Positions 40,519 to 49,502 of a stretch of 64,000 nucleotides of DNA are shown here, piece after piece. Each line of letters opens with the position of its first letter. Position 1 is the first letter of the stretch. The position numbers and the translations under genes were made by a program. The DNA lies in the IMG/VR virus record IMGVR_UViG_3300032893_000041, positions 1 to 64,000 of that record; one strand, 5' to 3'. The DNA is from a virus. The notes beneath the pieces were generated by a model. It was not told the DNA's origin. It ran no database searches and was given only the letters and a program-made list of their open reading frames with translations.

Positions 40519-42061
40519 TGCTCTCGTTGATCTTCGGCCGCGACGGATAACGCTCAATCCGCTTGCCGCTATCGCGGATATGCGCATGCTTTGGTTGCAC
40601 GAGGCGCGGCCAAAGCAACTAGCTCCTCCCGGCGACTGGCTGACGTGGCTTAACCGTTGCGGTCGCGGCTATGGCAAGACGCGATTGGGCGCGGAAGAGA
40701 TTTTATGGCGGGCCGGTACTAGGCCTAATACGCGGTGGGCCGTTCTGGCGCCGACGTACAATGACTGCCGCTTTACTTGCTTTGAGGGCGAGTCCGGCAT
40801 TCTGGCACGGCTGCCGCCGGTCTGCATCACTAAGAATGGATGGAACAAGTCGTACCTCGAGCTTAAGTTGTGGAACGGGTCGGAGATTCGTGGATTCGCG
40901 GCCACGGAACCGGGCCGCATTCGAGGTCCGCAGTTTCATGGCGGCTGGTTCGATGAGCTGGCGGCTGCTGCGCGCGAGTCGTTGGAGGAGGCATGGTCCA
41001 ACTTGCAATTTGCGTGCCGCTTGCGTTACGAGGACTTCGCCCCTCAGATCATCATCACGACGACGCCGAAGCCGATTCCGATCATCAAGAAGATTCGACT
41101 GGCGCCCGGCACGATCACTACGAGCGGCTCGACCTACGAGAATAAGGAAAACTTAGCGCCGTCATTCTTCGACCGCATCGTTCAGTATGAAGGCACCCGG
41201 ATCGGGCGCCAAGAGATTCATGGCGAGGAGATCGACCCGGAGGAAGCCGGCATCGTCAAGCGGTCATGGTTTAAGCTGTGGCCGATGAAGAACGGCTTAC
41301 CTCGATTTCAGTTGGTCATCATGTCGCTGGACACGGCGTTTAAGGAAAAGCAATATGATAAGAACAATGACCCCGATTATTCTGCTTGTACTACTTGGGG
41401 CGTGTTTAATATACAGACCGGCGTGGAGAGGTTGCCGGGTGGCGTTGAGAAGAAGAAATATCGTGCCAACGTTATGCTACTTGATGCTTGGCGTGATCAT
41501 CTCGGGCTACCTGATCTGGTTGATAAAGTACGCGCTCAATCTCGGCTGACGTTCGGCGCCATTGAGACGCCACTAATCAAGAGCGCTCTTTATGGGGTCG
41601 TGCCGTCGCGCATCTCGGGCAAGGGGCGCAAGGTCGATCTGATCGTAATTGAGGACAAGGCTAGCGGCATCAGCCTGATTCAGACGTTGGCCAAGCACAA
41701 GGTATTCGTGCACCCTTACAATCCGGACGGCGCGGATAAGGTGATGCGTCTTCATATCGTGTCGCACATTCCGAATTCGGGCATCGTGTGGATACCGGAG
41801 AGCCGCTCGACCATCGACATGGAACCGAGTGATAAGAAGTTCTCTGCGTGGTCGGATGAGTTCTTGGACGAGGTCTGCACGCAGCCGAACGCCGACTACT
41901 GGGATTACACCGATACATTCACGCAGGCGCTACGAGTTCTCGTTGATAAAGGAATTCTGTCCGTGACCGTGCCGAAAGCGTACGAGAAGGACCCGGACGC
42001 ATCACCGCCGCCGGGGCGGCGCGGCGGGCGTCGTCGTCGCCATAATCCGTATGGCAGCTAA
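40511..42061 (+). CDS. terL: Terminase large subunit
   Basis: 516 residues from the ATG at 40511 (overlap ATGACTGA). Walker A CGRGYGKTR (50-58), Walker B GGWFDELAA, coupling motif after TTTPKP, and RNase-H-like nuclease residues beginning SLDTAFKE (Asp) and later EDKASG. It translocates DNA into the capsid and cuts it. A short hydrophobic frame inside it (41355-41549) is judged a shadow. Confidence 0.93.
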   Translation: MTDALVDLRPRRITLNPLAAIADMRMLWLHEARPKQLAPPGDWLTWLNRCGRGYGKTRLGAEEILWRAGTRPNTRWAVLAPTYNDCRFTCFEGESGILARLPPVCITKNGWNKSYLELKLWNGSEIRGFAATEPGRIRGPQFHGGWFDELAAAARESLEEAWSNLQFACRLRYEDFAPQIIITTTPKPIPIIKKIRLAPGTITTSGSTYENKENLAPSFFDRIVQYEGTRIGRQEIHGEEIDPEEAGIVKRSWFKLWPMKNGLPRFQLVIMSLDTAFKEKQYDKNNDPDYSACTTWGVFNIQTGVERLPGGVEKKKYRANVMLLDAWRDHLGLPDLVDKVRAQSRLTFGAIETPLIKSALYGVVPSRISGKGRKVDLIVIEDKASGISLIQTLAKHKVFVHPYNPDGADKVMRLHIVSHIPNSGIVWIPESRSTIDMEPSDKKFSAWSDEFLDEVCTQPNADYWDYTDTFTQALRVLVDKGILSVTVPKAYEKDPDASPPPGRRGGRRRRHNPYGS

Positions 42062-42067
42062 GCCAAA

Positions 42068-42097
42068 TTGACACGGGAGCGCCGGCTGGCGTAGGAT
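42068..42097 (+). promoter_or_regulatory. Candidate late promoter
   Basis: TTGACA (42068-42073), 18-base spacer, TAGGAT (42092-42097) in the 180-bp gap after the terminase. The remaining gap (to 42241) has a small AGCTG/CAGCT hairpin but no gene. The promoter would drive the JAMM, ART-like and portal genes. Confidence 0.5.
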
Positions 42098-42241
42098 GGC
42101 GGTATGCGGTGGGTAGGCGGTGACTTCCTAGGAGCGCACGTAGCCCCCATCATCCAGGGCGAGGGTGCCAGTAATGAGTCCAAAGAGCTGTGACACGGCC
42201 AGCTACATTATTGGAACAACACCCTCCCCGGATGCTTTTTA

Positions 42242-43096
42242 ATGGGAGCGCTGTCTCAAATTCTATCAGAGTTGACTAACGTTGCTCGCCAGGGCGTGCG
42301 TAATGTTGCCCGCGAGGGTAAGCGCCAGGGTCATGAATGGGCGACCGCCGGCCCAAACGTCGAGACGAGAGACCCTATCTTGATGTCAATTCCGGAGCGG
42401 TTGATGTCTACGTCCGGCGAGCGCAATCGGGTAAACGATATCTATAAGTTGCATGAATACTCGCTAGGACCGAACGCCAGCATCGATCCGCATCGGGCGT
42501 CGCTGGGCGACCCCTATTTCACGGTGCATAATCACCCGACCGGATTTCCGTCGCCTTCGTCGGCAGACCTAAACTTTCATAATTGGATGCCGACGCCGGA
42601 TAAGCACGAGATGATAGTGGCTGGCGTGCCGCATTGGAGAGACCCAGTGATGGGTGATTACCAGTGGCGGGGTGAAGACCCGCATTGGATAGGGCTGGGG
42701 CCGTTATCCGGCATTTCGCGTTACTCGACGCCGGGCGGCGTGATCGACCGCGACTCGCAGCGGGATTATGCGTCGAGGGTTTACCAGCACATGGCGCGAG
42801 GGTTGACCGACCTCGTAACTAACCCGGACACGACCGTTCGGTACGTGCCGAAAGGCAGCGGCTCGCTGCATGACGACATCAAGGCCGCCATCGATGCGCC
42901 GGACATCGAGCCGTGGGATTCCTATAGACAGTATTTTGGAAGCTTCCCGTTGCGCAACATGGCCGAGCGCTCGCCTAATGACGTGCGCTACCAATTGCAG
43001 ATGCATCACCCGCTGGATCAGCACATCTATGATTCGATCTTCGACGTGATGAAGCGACACGGTGCGCTCGACAAGGCAGAAGGCGGACTGGTCTGA
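42242..43096 (+). CDS. JAMM/MPN-type metallopeptidase domain protein
   Basis: 284 residues. TVHNHPTGFPSPSSADL gives the JAMM zinc motif HxHx10D (His96, His98, Asp109), of the RadC/JAB style, with candidate Glu residues upstream. JAMM peptidases hydrolyse isopeptide or ubiquitin-like linkages; in phages they occur as parts of polyvalent proteins or tail assembly. The N-terminal helix MGALSQILSELTNVARQG and the C-terminal AEGGLV match motifs in other virion proteins here, suggesting it is packaged and injected. Location between terminase and portal is unusual. The stop overlaps the next start by ATG sharing. Confidence 0.75.
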   Translation: MGALSQILSELTNVARQGVRNVAREGKRQGHEWATAGPNVETRDPILMSIPERLMSTSGERNRVNDIYKLHEYSLGPNASIDPHRASLGDPYFTVHNHPTGFPSPSSADLNFHNWMPTPDKHEMIVAGVPHWRDPVMGDYQWRGEDPHWIGLGPLSGISRYSTPGGVIDRDSQRDYASRVYQHMARGLTDLVTNPDTTVRYVPKGSGSLHDDIKAAIDAPDIEPWDSYRQYFGSFPLRNMAERSPNDVRYQLQMHHPLDQHIYDSIFDVMKRHGALDKAEGGLV

Positions 43097-44187
43097 TGGG
43101 AGCGCTCGACAAGATCATCCGCGCAAATCTCGCGCACCTGGAGGAACTTCTAGGCCATTCGACCGTGCCGGTGGGTCCCGCCGCCCACGAGGAGGCACGA
43201 CGCGCGGTGTCGATGGGAGTAGCGCCATCATGGGCACAGGCGCAGGCAAAGGGCCTCCCGCTTGATCCCGTGAGCATTGAGAACCGTGCCAACGCGCTAG
43301 GCTTTACCAATCGAGCGTTTCATGGCACGCATCGTTTTCCGTTCGACGAGATGGATGAAGGTGACCGCCAATTTTCGGAAGACCCAACCGACTATGACTT
43401 TCATTCATTGGAGGGCCGCCGGATCGTGCCGGAAGACCCGGACACGACCGTGTCTCGTTATCTTGGTGCACACATTTCACGCGGTCCGAAGATAGCGCAA
43501 TACTTTACGGGGTATAAGCGTAGTCCTTATACAGCCGTTCTAAACCCGATGACCCAAGAATATGAGCCTATAGGTGGAGTTGCTTACCAACATATTGCCA
43601 TGCCCGGTGGTCGCATCATTCCACTTCGGTTCCGTGGCTCGCAATATGAGCTGCCGCAGAAGTGGTTGTTTAGTGATTCTGTAAACCGTCGTATGCTACC
43701 TGATGAGCGACCTGATTTAAATAAACCGATCTTTGATGACCTTGCCGTGGATATCGATGCGGCGACGCACGCACTCCTGGCCGATCCAGAGTTTGCGCGC
43801 TCTACGGCGCATGGCGAGGGTACGCCGTCCTTCGACAAATTGAGACAACTGAGTGATCGCGGTAATGAATACGACATGCGGCGGTTTGTTCAGGCGCGAC
43901 ACAATGACCTCAATCCGTTGATGATGTCGCCGGGTGAGGAAGACCCTGATTACCTTGATCCCAATACGCTGCAATCAATCATGGATATTTATCGCGGTAA
44001 CCTCTTAGGGCGCGGTCATTCCGTGATTCGTTATCACAACACCATGGAAAACGAAACGATGGGTGCTCCATCCGCTGATTCTTACATCGTGTTAGACCCC
44101 AGTCGGGTGCGCGGTCCGTCGGCGATCTACGACCCGGACCTCAGCCACCTAGGCGGGCTGAGTTATTTTGAAGGTGGAGAAGTTTGA
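43096..44187 (+). CDS. ADP-ribosyltransferase-like virion protein (ART-PolyVal candidate)
   Basis: 363 residues. NRAFHGTHRF (His), LGAHISRGPKIAQYFTG (Tyr) and YHNTMENE...SYIVLDPSRVRG (Glu) follow the H-Y-E order of ADP-ribosyltransferase folds seen in phage polyvalent proteins. It starts MGALDKIIRANLAHLEEL and ends YFEGGEV, the same tags as its neighbour. If active it would transfer ADP-ribose from NAD to host proteins after injection. The fold call is by motif reading and could be wrong; an inactive structural relative is the alternative. Stop overlaps the portal start (TGATG). Confidence 0.6.
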   Translation: MGALDKIIRANLAHLEELLGHSTVPVGPAAHEEARRAVSMGVAPSWAQAQAKGLPLDPVSIENRANALGFTNRAFHGTHRFPFDEMDEGDRQFSEDPTDYDFHSLEGRRIVPEDPDTTVSRYLGAHISRGPKIAQYFTGYKRSPYTAVLNPMTQEYEPIGGVAYQHIAMPGGRIIPLRFRGSQYELPQKWLFSDSVNRRMLPDERPDLNKPIFDDLAVDIDAATHALLADPEFARSTAHGEGTPSFDKLRQLSDRGNEYDMRRFVQARHNDLNPLMMSPGEEDPDYLDPNTLQSIMDIYRGNLLGRGHSVIRYHNTMENETMGAPSADSYIVLDPSRVRGPSAIYDPDLSHLGGLSYFEGGEV

Positions 44188-46928
44188 TGCCGCCGCTTGA
44201 TCCAGACGACCAGGACCCCAACATGCCGCAGTCGCCGGACGGCGAATATGCCGAGATTCCGGACGATGAAGGTGACCCCGACGTGCAGGAAAATGAGGAC
44301 GGGTCCGCCATCGTTCAATTGAGCGATAAGACGGAGGTCGACGAACACGAGGAGTTCTTTGCCAATCTGGCGGAGAAGCTGCCGCGCCACTATCTGTCGG
44401 CGATGGCGACCGAACTGCTCGATCTCATCGAGAAGGACCAGGAGTCGCGCAAGTCTCGTGACAAGTTATACGCGGAGGGCCTCAAGCGTGCCGGCCTTAC
44501 CGATGATAAGGGTGAAGACAGCAGCACCGGATTTGAGGGCGGTAGCACCGTCACGCACCCGGTTATCATCGAGTCGTGCATTGATTTTGCGGCGCGCGTC
44601 GTCAAGGAGCTGTTGCCGCCGGAAGGTCCGGTAAAGGACAAGGTCATCGGTACTGCGACCAACGCGAAGGTGGAGAAGGCCCGTCGCAAGGTCAAGCATA
44701 TGAACTGGCAGCTAACCCAGCAGATCAAAGAATTCCGCCCGATGATGGAGCAGGGCTGCACACAGATTCCGCCGGGCGGCGCTTTCTATATGAAGATGTG
44801 GTGGAGCAAGACGCTGGGTCGCGTCACTTGCAAGGCGGTCTATGTCGACGACGTTTACTTGCCTTATTCGGCCTCTTCGTTCGAGACGGCGCTGCGCCGG
44901 ACGCACGTTATTTACACGACTGACCAGGAGTTCGAGCAGGATGTGGAATCCGGCATGTATGCGACGCCGGATTATCTGACGGGCGCGGGACAGGAACCGG
45001 AGAAGTCGGAGACCAGCAAGACCAGCGATGAGGTCGAGGGTAAGGAATCGACCGGCTATAATGAGGACGGGCTGCGCGTGCAATACGAGACGCAGCTTTG
45101 GAAGGTGATCGATGGCGACGATTACGCACAGGGAGAGCTTGCTCCGTACATTGTTACTATCGACCTCGTGTCGCGTTCCATCGTCGGGATTTATCGCAAC
45201 TGGGACCCCGAAAAGACCGACCTGTTCGAGGAACTCCCGATCATGGTCGAGTTTCCTTTCATTCCATGGCGGGGCGCCTTTCCTCTCACCATCTTCCATC
45301 TCATCGGTTCCTTGTCCGTTGCGGCAACGGGCGCTCTACGATGCCTACTCGATTCCGGATTTGTAAATACGGTTCCGTCGCTGGCCAAGTTGAAAGGCGG
45401 GCTGGGCGACGACGGCGGCCAGTCGAAGGACTTCCAGCCGGGTGAAGTGACGGAGATTAACGGCGGCCTTGCTACCGACGACGTGTCGAAGCAGGCGTTC
45501 CAGATGAACTTCAATCCGCCGGCCCCGGTCTTGTTCGAGCTGCTGGGCTTCCTGGTGGACGCGGCCAAGGGCGTGGTGCAGACGACCTTCGACGAGCTGG
45601 CGGATTCGAATGCCAACGTGCCGGTGGGTACGACGCTGGCCCGCTATGAGCAGGGCACCGTCGTGTTTTCGTCCATCCACGCACGGTTGCACGCGGCCCT
45701 GGCGCAAGTGTTCGCCATTTTGCACCGGCTCAACAAGTTCTACCTCAAGGACAGCGTCACCAAGGACGAGGCCGGCGAAATCCTGGCGTACCGCAGCGAT
45801 TATGAAGGCCCGGTGGACGTGGTTCCCGTGTCCGATCCGCGCATCTTCTCCGATACGCAGCGGTTCGTGCAGATTTCGGCGGTGGTGCAGCGCGCGACCA
45901 ACAATCCGCTGTACAAGCAGCGCGAAGTAGAAAAGCTATGGCTCAAGCAGACGCACGTTCCGGAGGCAGAAAAGCTTCTGGTGGATGAGCCGACGCCGCG
46001 CCGCATGAACGCGGTTAACGAGAACCTCGCCCTATTGATGAAGCGACCGGTATCGGCCTTCCCCGAGCAGGATCACGAGGCACATCTCAACACACATCTT
46101 CCCTTCATGATGTCGCCGGTCATCGGGGCGCTGCCCATCGTCGTGCCGGCGCTCTATCCGGAGATGTTGCAGCACGTCATCGAACACGTCGGCTTTTGGT
46201 ACGTCAGTAAATACCACGATGAGATGAGCCGAGCGGCGGGTGTCGAGATCACGGAGCTGATGGATGAAGACCCGCAGATCATGGCGGAATTTGACCGGTT
46301 CGTGGCGAAGGTGACACCGACCATCATGAAGGAGATGGATAAGACGTTTGCCAAGTTGCCGCCCATCATAACGCAGGCACTGCAATTGTTGCAAAAGATG
46401 TCGCCGCAACAGCCGCAAGACCCGACCGCTCAAGCGCTGGCGGCGGAAACCGCGCGAAAGGGCCAGAAGGATCAGATGGACGCCAAGGCGGCGGACCAGA
46501 AGGTGCAGTTGAGCGCGGCGGAGTTGAAGTTGCAGGCGGCCAAGCAACAGCAGGACGCCGAACAGGCGGCGGCTGACCGGCAGGCACAGCAACAGAGAGA
46601 CGCGCAGGCCGCCCAGTTGCAGCAGCAGAAGGACCAGCAACAGGCCGACCTGCAAGCACAACAGCAGGCCCAGGCCGCCGCCGATGCCGAGAAGCAACGA
46701 CAGCTCGATGCGGCCAAGCTGGCGCAGGACGGTGAGAAGCACCTGCGCGACGCGGCACAGGCCGCCGCCGACATGCAGGCCGAGAACGACCGCAAGGCCG
46801 CCGACTTGCGGGTCAAGACTGACGTGAACACGGCGGATAACGAAACGGCCTTAACAATTGCGAAGATGGAGGTAGAGGCCGGCAGGAAGAGCAATATAAA
46901 GACTGGAACTGGAATCAACCCGCAATAG
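44187..46928 (+). CDS. Portal protein
   Basis: 913 residues from ATG 44187 (TGATG). Acidic N-terminus; core with GSTVTHPVIIESCIDFAARV, IPPGGAFYMKMWW, VYVDDVYLPYSA, ELPIMVEFPFIPWRG, LSVAATGALRCLLDSG and DELADSNANVPVGTTLA typical of podovirus portals; Asn/Gln-rich C-terminal ~190 residues form a long coiled coil (QQQDAEQAAADRQAQQQ, QQQKDQQQADLQAQQQ), like the helical barrel of P22 portal. Dodecameric DNA channel at the capsid vertex. Longer than most portals because of the barrel. Confidence 0.9.
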   Translation: MPPLDPDDQDPNMPQSPDGEYAEIPDDEGDPDVQENEDGSAIVQLSDKTEVDEHEEFFANLAEKLPRHYLSAMATELLDLIEKDQESRKSRDKLYAEGLKRAGLTDDKGEDSSTGFEGGSTVTHPVIIESCIDFAARVVKELLPPEGPVKDKVIGTATNAKVEKARRKVKHMNWQLTQQIKEFRPMMEQGCTQIPPGGAFYMKMWWSKTLGRVTCKAVYVDDVYLPYSASSFETALRRTHVIYTTDQEFEQDVESGMYATPDYLTGAGQEPEKSETSKTSDEVEGKESTGYNEDGLRVQYETQLWKVIDGDDYAQGELAPYIVTIDLVSRSIVGIYRNWDPEKTDLFEELPIMVEFPFIPWRGAFPLTIFHLIGSLSVAATGALRCLLDSGFVNTVPSLAKLKGGLGDDGGQSKDFQPGEVTEINGGLATDDVSKQAFQMNFNPPAPVLFELLGFLVDAAKGVVQTTFDELADSNANVPVGTTLARYEQGTVVFSSIHARLHAALAQVFAILHRLNKFYLKDSVTKDEAGEILAYRSDYEGPVDVVPVSDPRIFSDTQRFVQISAVVQRATNNPLYKQREVEKLWLKQTHVPEAEKLLVDEPTPRRMNAVNENLALLMKRPVSAFPEQDHEAHLNTHLPFMMSPVIGALPIVVPALYPEMLQHVIEHVGFWYVSKYHDEMSRAAGVEITELMDEDPQIMAEFDRFVAKVTPTIMKEMDKTFAKLPPIITQALQLLQKMSPQQPQDPTAQALAAETARKGQKDQMDAKAADQKVQLSAAELKLQAAKQQQDAEQAAADRQAQQQRDAQAAQLQQQKDQQQADLQAQQQAQAAADAEKQRQLDAAKLAQDGEKHLRDAAQAAADMQAENDRKAADLRVKTDVNTADNETALTIAKMEVEAGRKSNIKTGTGINPQ

Positions 46929-46940
46929 GAGGTTACATTC

Positions 46941-47120
46941 ATGGCGATCGATGTGAAATTCCTGCCGCTCCACAAGGGCATCGCGATGGGGCTGCACCAA
47001 GAGACGAAAAATTCGGCGAACGCCGGACCGCGCTCGAACTATGCCAAGGGTGGGGCGGTCTCTCGGCCGGGAAAGAAGGCGCCCGCATTCACGAAGAAGC
47101 CTTCGAAAGCCAATTGCTAA
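46941..47120 (+). CDS. 59-residue virion-region protein with GG motif
   Basis: ATG preceded by AGGAGG. The C-terminal half YAKGGAVSRPGKKAPAFTKK is basic and carries the Gly-Gly motif in the GGAVSRP form shared with the genes at 9456 and 53000. Too short for homology; strong ribosome site and motif support it. Confidence 0.65.
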   Translation: MAIDVKFLPLHKGIAMGLHQETKNSANAGPRSNYAKGGAVSRPGKKAPAFTKKPSKANC

Positions 47121-47141
47121 CGGACCGGGAGGCGTGCTAGC

Positions 47142-47336
47142 GTGATCGAGCGGATAATTCAATTGCTCACCGAAGAGAGGTCACGGTTTTCCGTGGAGAT
47201 GCTCAGCAAAGGTTTCAACGGCGACTCGTCCTATTTGGCCGGTAAGGCCGTGGGGCACGTGGCCGGCTTGAGCCGGGCGCTCGACGTGATAGCCCAGTTA
47301 CTCTCTGCGGAGGAGAAAAGGGAGAAAAAACTCTGA
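47142..47336 (+). CDS. Small helical protein, GTG start
   Basis: 64 residues from a GTG with GGGAGG nine bases upstream. IERIIQLLTEERSRFSVEML, AGKAVGHVAGLSRALDVIAQ; charged helical end. The stop overlaps the co-chaperonin start. Small helical proteins of this kind occur in phage head modules; unknown role. Confidence 0.65.
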   Translation: MIERIIQLLTEERSRFSVEMLSKGFNGDSSYLAGKAVGHVAGLSRALDVIAQLLSAEEKREKKL

Positions 47337-47782
47337 TGTCGCAAGTCAGTCATTTGAACGTCTCCATGGGATATGATTCCTTGGAGGAGGCATTCCCGGA
47401 CGTGGAATGCGGGCACGTCGCCCTAGGTACCACCGTCATCGTTCAGTTGCGCGTCCCAAAGTCGAAGACCAAGGGCGGCGTGATATTGGCATCGGACACG
47501 CGCGATACCGAACAGTGGAACACGCAGGTTGCCAAGGTCGTCGAGGTCGGGCCGGTTGCGTTTCGCAACCGTCAGACCATGCAGTCGTGGCCGGAGGGTG
47601 CGTGGGCGAAGAAGGGCGACTACGTGCGTGTGCCGAAGTATGCGGGTGATAAGTGGCAAGTCGAATTCGTTCCGAAGGGGCGCATGCGCACTCAGGACGA
47701 TGTCGCGATCTTCTGCATCTTTAACGATCTGGAATTAAAGGCCAAGATTCCGGACCCGTTGACCGTCAAGTCGTTCGTCTAG
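47336..47782 (+). CDS. GroES-like co-chaperonin
   Basis: 148 residues. VALGTTVIVQLRVPKSKTKGG, VILASDTRDTEQWNTQVAKV, VVEVGPVAF and GDYVRVPKYAGDKW match the GroES/Cpn10 fold, with KTKGGV(I)L as the base of the mobile loop. Like T4 gp31 it probably pairs with host GroEL to fold the capsid protein, consistent with its place before scaffold and capsid genes. Longer than GroES (97) by an N-terminal extension and loop insert. Confidence 0.82.
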   Translation: MSQVSHLNVSMGYDSLEEAFPDVECGHVALGTTVIVQLRVPKSKTKGGVILASDTRDTEQWNTQVAKVVEVGPVAFRNRQTMQSWPEGAWAKKGDYVRVPKYAGDKWQVEFVPKGRMRTQDDVAIFCIFNDLELKAKIPDPLTVKSFV

Positions 47783-47799
47783 TCTGAAAGGAGACTGAC

Positions 47800-48813
47800 A
47801 TGGCACGTGAAGACAACCAGCCGGACGAGATCGAGGAAGATGGCGAGTATGTGGACATTCCAGACGAAGAGGAAGCGGGCGCTAGTGCGTCTGCTACGGC
47901 TGACGCTGGGCGGGGGACTGCCGCTGCCGACGCTGGTGCGGCTGATGCGGACCGTACGGCGGTCGAGGAAGGTGACGAGCGTGAAGCGCGGCGCGAGGCC
48001 CGACGGCTCGAGCGCAAGCAACGCAAGGAGCGCCAGCGGCAGGCTCGCGATGCCAACAATACTGAGATACGCCAGCTTAAGGACACCGTAGCGGAACTGC
48101 GCGGCCAGATTGACGCCTTGTCGAGGCGGACGCAGGGGCATGATGTTCAAACCGTCAAGCAACAAATGGCGATGGCCAAGAATGCCTACGATACCGCTAA
48201 TCGGCAACTGGCGGCGGCACTCAAGGCGAACAACGGCGACATCGCCATCCAGGCATTGGCCAATCGCGATGCCGCGATTGATCACTACCGGCAACTGGAA
48301 GTGATCGACAGGCGCATCGCCGCCGTGCCGGATGCCAAGCCGGGCGTGCGGGAGAAGCCGCACCCCGACGCAGTCCGTGGGTACAACAGTTTTCGCAGAG
48401 ATAACCCGTGGTTCGACCCTGAACTTAAGGACGAGGACTCGCGCATTGCGTTTGCAATCGATGAGGGCCTCGAAGACGAGGGCTTCGACATGCGGACCCA
48501 GGAATACTGGGACGAGCTGGAGGACCGCCTGCGGGAGCGGCTGCCGCATCGCTATGAGGAGGAAGGTTCCAACGGCAAGGCTAATGGTGGGCGCGCGAAC
48601 GGCCAGGAGCGGCGCCGGGGCGGACCTCCCGTGGCGGGCGGGTCGCAGACCGGGGGGCAGCGCATGGAGGGGCGCAAGGGCGTCTTCGTGGCGCGGGAGC
48701 GCGTCGATGCGCTCAAGGAATTGGGCGTGTGGGATGATCCCAAGCAACGCGCCCGCTATATCAGGGCGTATCGAGAGTACGACAAGCAACATCAGCGGAC
48801 TGAAAGGAGCTAG
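47800..48813 (+). CDS. Scaffolding protein candidate
   Basis: 337 residues, AAGGAG upstream. Acidic Ala-rich N-terminus (EEDGEYVDIPDEEEAGASA), central coiled coil (REARRLERKQRKERQRQARD, LKDTVAELRGQIDALSRR), charged C-terminus ending RAYREYDKQHQRTERS. Position two genes before the capsid proteins and composition fit a scaffold; sequence identity with a known one is not demonstrated. Confidence 0.65.
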   Translation: MAREDNQPDEIEEDGEYVDIPDEEEAGASASATADAGRGTAAADAGAADADRTAVEEGDEREARREARRLERKQRKERQRQARDANNTEIRQLKDTVAELRGQIDALSRRTQGHDVQTVKQQMAMAKNAYDTANRQLAAALKANNGDIAIQALANRDAAIDHYRQLEVIDRRIAAVPDAKPGVREKPHPDAVRGYNSFRRDNPWFDPELKDEDSRIAFAIDEGLEDEGFDMRTQEYWDELEDRLRERLPHRYEEEGSNGKANGGRANGQERRRGGPPVAGGSQTGGQRMEGRKGVFVARERVDALKELGVWDDPKQRARYIRAYREYDKQHQRTERS

Positions 48814-48818
48814 TTATC

Positions 48819-49496
48819 ATGGGTAGGAAAGATGAAGATCGCCTTGGTAACGACCCGGACCGTCCGGGCATGGTAGAGCCTCTGGCGCCGTCGCTGGAAC
48901 AGATGGCCACCATGTCGCCGCGCGCAGCGCGACGCGATACCGGGCGCGATCAGACGCGGGAAGCAAACGACCGCGCCCACACCGAAGATCGGGAGGAGGA
49001 AGACGACGAACGGCTCGAGATGTTTATCTCAACGTTCCTCAACAACACTCTTCCGGAAATGCCGGATATTCCCGGCTACCATCTGTGCTGGTTGTCAACG
49101 ACCAACACGAAAGATACGATTCACATGCGTCTTCGCATCGGGTATCAGCTTGTGAAGCCTGAGGAGATTAGAGGCTGGGAAACGGTCAAGCTGACGAGCG
49201 GCGACTACGCGGGTTACGTCGGGGTCAACGAAATGGTCCTGGCCAAGCTTCCGAATCGTCTGTATCAACGCTACATGCAGGCAGTCAGTCACGATATGCC
49301 GATGGACGAAGCTTCCAAGATGCGGTACAAGGTCGAGAACGCCAACGAGAACGCTCGTGCGGTGAAATCGAGCGTCACTGACATTGACGGAAACATCGCT
49401 GCCATGGACAGGCATGCGCCGGTCCCGGATTTCAACGATCCGAACTGGAGACCTCCTGCCTACTACATCGAGCAGATGCTCAGAAAAGGAACGTAA
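48819..49496 (+). CDS. Conserved head-module protein
   Basis: 225 residues, GGAG upstream. Disordered acidic first ~65 residues, then a compact domain: LPEMPDIPGYHLCWLSTTN, MRLRIGYQLVKPEEIRGWE, GYVGVNEMVLAKLPNRLYQ. I have seen this domain in many podovirus-type head modules without an assigned function. Between scaffold and capsid genes. Confidence 0.65.
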   Translation: MGRKDEDRLGNDPDRPGMVEPLAPSLEQMATMSPRAARRDTGRDQTREANDRAHTEDREEEDDERLEMFISTFLNNTLPEMPDIPGYHLCWLSTTNTKDTIHMRLRIGYQLVKPEEIRGWETVKLTSGDYAGYVGVNEMVLAKLPNRLYQRYMQAVSHDMPMDEASKMRYKVENANENARAVKSSVTDIDGNIAAMDRHAPVPDFNDPNWRPPAYYIEQMLRKGT

Positions 49497-49502
49497 TCCC
49501 AA

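Noticed and set aside
41355-41549. 64-residue frame inside the terminase gene with a hydrophobic start and lipobox-like LLGAC
   Set aside because: It lies wholly within a conserved terminase region, has no ribosome site of note, and terminase codons explain it.
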